This document shows positions 60,650-64,000 of a stretch of DNA of 64,000 nt, one piece after another. The stretch covers positions 248,001 to 312,000 of the forward strand of contig CAVREG010000006.1 in assembly GCA_963720075.1 (NCBI GenBank), written 5' to 3'. Source of the stretch: PALSA-188 sp963720075. GTDB lineage: Bacteria > Acidobacteriota > Terriglobia > Terriglobales > Acidobacteriaceae. The translations under genes were made by a program, and so were the position numbers. The notes under the pieces are model-generated. The model made no database searches and had not been told where the DNA came from. It saw only the letters and a program-made list of their open reading frames with translations. How positions within the stretch are numbered: the stretch's first letter is position 1; the number at the start of each line of letters is the position of its first letter.

Positions 60650-63241
60650 ATGTCAGACACGACCAGACGACTCGACCGCACCGAAATTCCCAAGCACGTG
60701 GAGCGGGCTGAGAAACTGTTGCAAAAGGGAAAACCGGCAGAGGCCCTGGAAGAGTACCTGCAAGTGCTCGGTGCCGATCCTTCCAATGACACGGTCCGCC
60801 AGATGGCTGCGGATATATGTCTTTCACTGCAACGTGTTCCGGAGGCAGTCGATCTTCTGGGCGAATTATTTCAGCGCCAAACCGAGGCAGGCGACGCTAC
60901 CCGCGCGAGCCTCACATATAAGAAGCTGGCACGTTTTGCCAAGCCAACCTGCGAGCAGCGGATTCGGTTCGGACAATTGCTCGAAGGGTCCAATCCCAAG
61001 TTGGCTCTTGAGACATACGAAGACACCTTCCAGGAACTGATCAAACTTGAGCGCAAAGCAGATGCGATGACCGTGCTTGAGCGCGCAGCGACTCTGGAAC
61101 CAAGCCAAAAAAACTTGCTTCGTATCGCGCAACTTTCGTCAGACCTGGGAAACCACAAACAAGCGGCCCAAAGCTATATGAAAGTCGCGGCGCTTGCTGA
61201 AAACTCGGGACCCAACGCGGTCCAATGGGTCGAACGTGCTTACGCTGAAGACGCCACAGATCCGCAAATTGCGCTCGCGTATGGAAGAAACTTACTGCAG
61301 CAAGAGCAGGTGGGTGCCGCGATTTTTGTTCTTGCCCCGCTTGCAACTGCGCCCTCGGCGCCTCCTGAATTCTGCGAGACCTATGCAAAAGCGCTTTTAG
61401 CAGCGAACCGTCTTACCGAAGCGGCCGTCATTATTTGGCAACTGTTTGAGCTTGACCCCGGCACAATGAAAAATGTGGTCAATCTTATCGGCTCGCTTAT
61501 TGACGCCGAACTGGATGCGGAAGCGGTTGAGCTAGCCCGCAAACTCGGCGACCATCAGAGGATAAAGGGCGACCGTCGTACTTATCTGGCAATGATGCAA
61601 GAAGTGGTTGCGTCTCATAGAGCCTCCGCCGAAGTTCTCGAATTCATGAGCGAGCTTTTCAATGCGTCCAATCGCGAAGGCGACTATTTTAAGACCCTGA
61701 TCAGATTGTTCGATCTGCATATCAGCCTGAAGGAGTACGACAAAGCAGCGGAAGCTTTGGACCGCTCCGCCGAGATTGACGCGTACGAGCTTGGCCAGCA
61801 GAGGCGCCTGGAAATGGTGCGGGGCAAGATTGATGAAAACCGGTACACGGTAATCGCTTCCAGGTTCGCTGGATTGGACACTTCCAGCAGCCAGACTCGC
61901 GGCGATGAGAAAATGCTGGGCGCCTCAACTCTGCAAGACCTGATGTTGCAGGCGGAAATTCTGGTGCAATACGGAATGCGCTCAAAGGCGCTAGAGCGTT
62001 TGCAGCGCATTCAGGAGCTGTTCCCCCGCGAGGAGGAACGCAATCAGGATTTACAGCAACTCTATCTCGCTGCCGGACTCACACAGTCCTACAACTCTTC
62101 GGCCCATCCTACGCCCGCCGCGCCATCGGCCGCTCCAGTTGCTCCGCCGTCTCCGGCCGCAGTTCCACAACCGGCAAGTGCAGCCGCATCAGATGACTCC
62201 GCGGAGATGAGCAGTTTCACGCGCATTTCCGAGATTACCCGCATGTTATACCGGCAAACCAACGCTGACACTGTACTTTCCACCGCTGTAAACGAAATCG
62301 GCTCGCAATGGAATGTGGATCGCTGCGTAGTAGCCATGCGAAAGCCGGGGCTTGCGCCGACCCTGCTGAAAGAGCGTTGTGGCGAGGCATTGGACGCAGG
62401 CAATATTCACTCGTTGGAGGAAGTTGTAGCTACCACCCAGGACCAAGCCGTCAAAACCGGAACGCTGATGGTCTCTAACGCGATCACTGCTTCACAATTG
62501 GCCTCAGTCCGCCAGAATCTGGGGATTTTGTCCGTAGGGTCCCTGTTGGCAATCTGCCTTTCCGACGGCGCGGACCATGTGGGCGTCTTGCTGTTAATGA
62601 ACAGAGCATCGCATAAGTGGAGTGCCAACGACGTAATGATGCTTAAGACGATTGGCGAGCAAATTGTAATTGCCGTAAACAATGCGGGATTACGGCGCCT
62701 CGTCAAGAATCTTTCGGTCACCGATGAGAAGTCGGGACTGCTGAAGCGCGCATCCTATCTTGATCTTCTGATGGCGGAAACTGGCCGCGCGATTAAGCAC
62801 CATAATCCGCTGAGTGTTTTGTTGGTCCGTCTCGGAGACCGCGCTGCCATGTTAAAAGAATTTGGCGAAAATGCAGTGGAAGCAACCATGCGCCAGATTG
62901 GACAGCTTTTCGCGGCCAACATACGGCAGAACGATCTTGCATTTCGTTACGAAACTACGACCATTGCGATTGTTCTCGGAGAAACATCGGCAACTGAAGG
63001 CATGGTGGCGGCGGAAAAGCTTCGAAAACTGATTTCAACATTAACTGTCTTCGAAAAAGAGGCGGCAATCCCGTTCCATGCGGGACTTGCTGAAGCAGTC
63101 ATGCGGGAACAATACGATCCCGTGGACATCGTCACCGAAGTGATCAACCGCGCGGAACACGCATTGACCGCCAGTATGACGCAAGCCTCTGGACACGTCG
63201 AGGTTCTCGCCGCTGTACTGGCGACTGCGGCTGTTGCTTAG
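60650..63241 (+). CDS. TPR-GAF-degenerate GGDEF protein
   Basis: 863 residues. TPR-like helical repeats cover about 10-470 (EIPKHVERAEKLLQKGKPAEALEE begins the series), then an Ala/Pro linker (about 480-515), a GAF domain (about 525-680), and a GGDEF-type domain (about 690-850). The GGDEF signature is replaced by ETTTI (768-772) in FRYETTTIAIVLGE. The inhibitory RxxD site is kept as RQND (759-762), as are the usual RY and the downstream IPFHAGLAE region. It should not make c-di-GMP but might bind it. Divergent from the GIDE gene; no signal peptide or membrane helix, so cytoplasmic. Confidence 0.85.
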   Translation: MSDTTRRLDRTEIPKHVERAEKLLQKGKPAEALEEYLQVLGADPSNDTVRQMAADICLSLQRVPEAVDLLGELFQRQTEAGDATRASLTYKKLARFAKPTCEQRIRFGQLLEGSNPKLALETYEDTFQELIKLERKADAMTVLERAATLEPSQKNLLRIAQLSSDLGNHKQAAQSYMKVAALAENSGPNAVQWVERAYAEDATDPQIALAYGRNLLQQEQVGAAIFVLAPLATAPSAPPEFCETYAKALLAANRLTEAAVIIWQLFELDPGTMKNVVNLIGSLIDAELDAEAVELARKLGDHQRIKGDRRTYLAMMQEVVASHRASAEVLEFMSELFNASNREGDYFKTLIRLFDLHISLKEYDKAAEALDRSAEIDAYELGQQRRLEMVRGKIDENRYTVIASRFAGLDTSSSQTRGDEKMLGASTLQDLMLQAEILVQYGMRSKALERLQRIQELFPREEERNQDLQQLYLAAGLTQSYNSSAHPTPAAPSAAPVAPPSPAAVPQPASAAASDDSAEMSSFTRISEITRMLYRQTNADTVLSTAVNEIGSQWNVDRCVVAMRKPGLAPTLLKERCGEALDAGNIHSLEEVVATTQDQAVKTGTLMVSNAITASQLASVRQNLGILSVGSLLAICLSDGADHVGVLLLMNRASHKWSANDVMMLKTIGEQIVIAVNNAGLRRLVKNLSVTDEKSGLLKRASYLDLLMAETGRAIKHHNPLSVLLVRLGDRAAMLKEFGENAVEATMRQIGQLFAANIRQNDLAFRYETTTIAIVLGETSATEGMVAAEKLRKLISTLTVFEKEAAIPFHAGLAEAVMREQYDPVDIVTEVINRAEHALTASMTQASGHVEVLAAVLATAAVA

Positions 63242-63371
63242 ATCGTTCTTTTCAGACACAAATCCAACCAACAGAATGCTACGCGGCTCTGTTTGACGCC
63301 GATGCCTTTCCCGGGTGTGGCTAAAACAGCTTTGCCGCTGCTAGACTAACGCCGTTGTCAAAGAGGAAGTC

Positions 63372-64000
63372 ATGGAGATCAGGAAAGTTGGAGTTCTCGG
63401 CTGCGGATTGATGGGTTCGGGCATTGCTCAAGTCGCCGCCACCGCCGGATTCGAAGTTACGATTTTAGAAGTAGAGCAGAAATATCTGGACAAAGGCTTT
63501 GCGGCGATTGAAAAGTCTCTCGCGAAATTTGCCGAAAAGGGCACGCTGAAAGAGTCCGTAGAGACGGTTCGCTCGCGCCTCAACGGAACTACAAACAAAC
63601 AGAATCTGGCAGACCGCGACATCGTCATTGAAGCGATTATTGAGAACGTTGACGAAAAGAAGAAGATGTATGCCTCGATTGACGGTATCGTCAAGAAGGA
63701 CGCGATTTTTGCTTCCAATACCTCTTCTATCTCGATCACCGAGCTTTTGACTTCGACCAAGCGGCCAGAGCATTTTGTTGGATTGCATTTCTTCAATCCT
63801 GTGCCGTTGATGAAGCTGGTTGAAGTCGCTCGCACAATTGCGACCTCCGATGAAGTTTTCGAAGCGGCGTATGAATTTGCCAAGAAGCTGGGCAAAGTTC
63901 CAGTGCGCACCAGCGATAAAACCGGATTCATCGTGAACCGGCTGCTGGTGCCGTACATGTTGGACGCCGTCCGCGCCTACGAAGAAGGCGTCGGCTCAAT
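63372..64000 (+). CDS. 3-hydroxybutyryl/3-hydroxyacyl-CoA dehydrogenase (3' truncated by window edge)
   Basis: Starts at the ATG 63372 (AGAGGAAG upstream) and is open to the window end, so about 209 of some 285 residues are seen. The NAD-binding motif is GVLGCGLMGSGIAQVAA; further motifs are EAIIENVDEKKKMYA, FASNTSSISITEL, and the catalytic HFFNPVPLMKLVEV with the active His. It converts 3-hydroxyacyl-CoA to 3-ketoacyl-CoA in beta-oxidation or the reverse in butyrate/PHB pathways. Its neighbours in view give no further context. Confidence 0.94.
   Translation, partial: MEIRKVGVLGCGLMGSGIAQVAATAGFEVTILEVEQKYLDKGFAAIEKSLAKFAEKGTLKESVETVRSRLNGTTNKQNLADRDIVIEAIIENVDEKKKMYASIDGIVKKDAIFASNTSSISITELLTSTKRPEHFVGLHFFNPVPLMKLVEVARTIATSDEVFEAAYEFAKKLGKVPVRTSDKTGFIVNRLLVPYMLDAVRAYEEGVGS

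Noticed and set aside
1..64000. tRNA, rRNA, tmRNA genes and CRISPR arrays
   Set aside because: Intergenic gaps were read for cloverleaf T-arm patterns and for spaced direct repeats on both strands. None was convincing. The only tandem repeat is the 3 x 19 bp array, which has no spacers.

Overview
The window looks like a chromosomal contig from an acidobacterium of the Terriglobia type (relatives of Koribacter or Sulfotelmatobacter). This assignment rests on gene-family content that I recognise, not on a marker phylogeny: a DUF2911 protein, paired YXWGXW-type secreted proteins, a secretin with a C-terminal cohesin domain, repeat-rich LGC-type lipoproteins, a GH18-like/NodB/GT2 triple fusion, and REP/RAYT remnants. 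G+C looks moderate (mid-50s %), many starts are GTG or TTG, and operons are short. I found no rRNA, tRNA, CRISPR array, prophage or intact transposon.

Layout. 1-3.3 kb: 3' end of an acyl-CoA dehydrogenase, a small unknown gene, DUF2911, a histone-deacetylase-like hydrolase and an RRM protein. 4.0-7.2 kb: a minus-strand operon of secretin plus two pseudopilins. 7.4-12 kb: smpB, two paralogous His/Trp-rich exported proteins (each with its own terminator) around a small membrane protein, a coiled-coil secreted protein, and pepA. 12-22.6 kb: housekeeping genes argS, larC, metG, tatD, pyrD and serS, with a BNR-type exported protein. 22.7-29.2 kb: envelope and glycan genes (LolA-like protein, GT39-like membrane glycosyltransferase, 1163-residue GH18-like/deacetylase/GT2 fusion). 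29.2-35.7 kb: a divergent PilT-like ATPase, a TPR protein, the queD-queE-queC operon and a DinG-type helicase. 35.7-39.4 kb: trehalose-synthase-like enzyme, glycosyltransferase and a channel-like membrane protein, probably for osmotic stress. 39.5-45.3 kb: LolA-like protein, a catalytically dead S41 protease homologue, PBP1A and dGTPase. 45.4-52.8 kb: TPR and PAS proteins, a frameshifted small membrane protein, purH, an XRE regulator and a GNAT enzyme. 52.9-54.5 kb: msrP-msrQ. 54.5-55.9 kb: a mosaic of REP palindromes and broken RAYT/IS200-type transposases. 56-64 kb: a Cys/His acidic protein, a repeat lipoprotein with an odd leader, lemA-GIDE, a TPR-GAF-degenerate GGDEF protein, and the 5' part of a 3-hydroxyacyl-CoA dehydrogenase.

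How the genes work together. Clear functional units are the secretin/pseudopilin operon (type II secretion or type IV pilus), queDEC (7-deazaguanine synthesis), msrPQ (periplasmic methionine sulfoxide repair), and lemA-GIDE (membrane stress/signalling pair). The treS-glycosyltransferase-channel group is inferred from spacing and family.

The most notable signals are two pseudoenzymes judged from key residues: an S41 homologue lacking both the catalytic Ser and Lys, and a GGDEF domain that has lost the GGDEF signature but kept the RxxD inhibitory site. The REP/RAYT graveyard next to msrQ, a PilT homologue with an altered His box, and a 3 x 19 bp tandem repeat followed by a Shine-Dalgarno/hairpin leader also stand out. 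I did not find a clearly new multi-gene defence or biosynthetic system.
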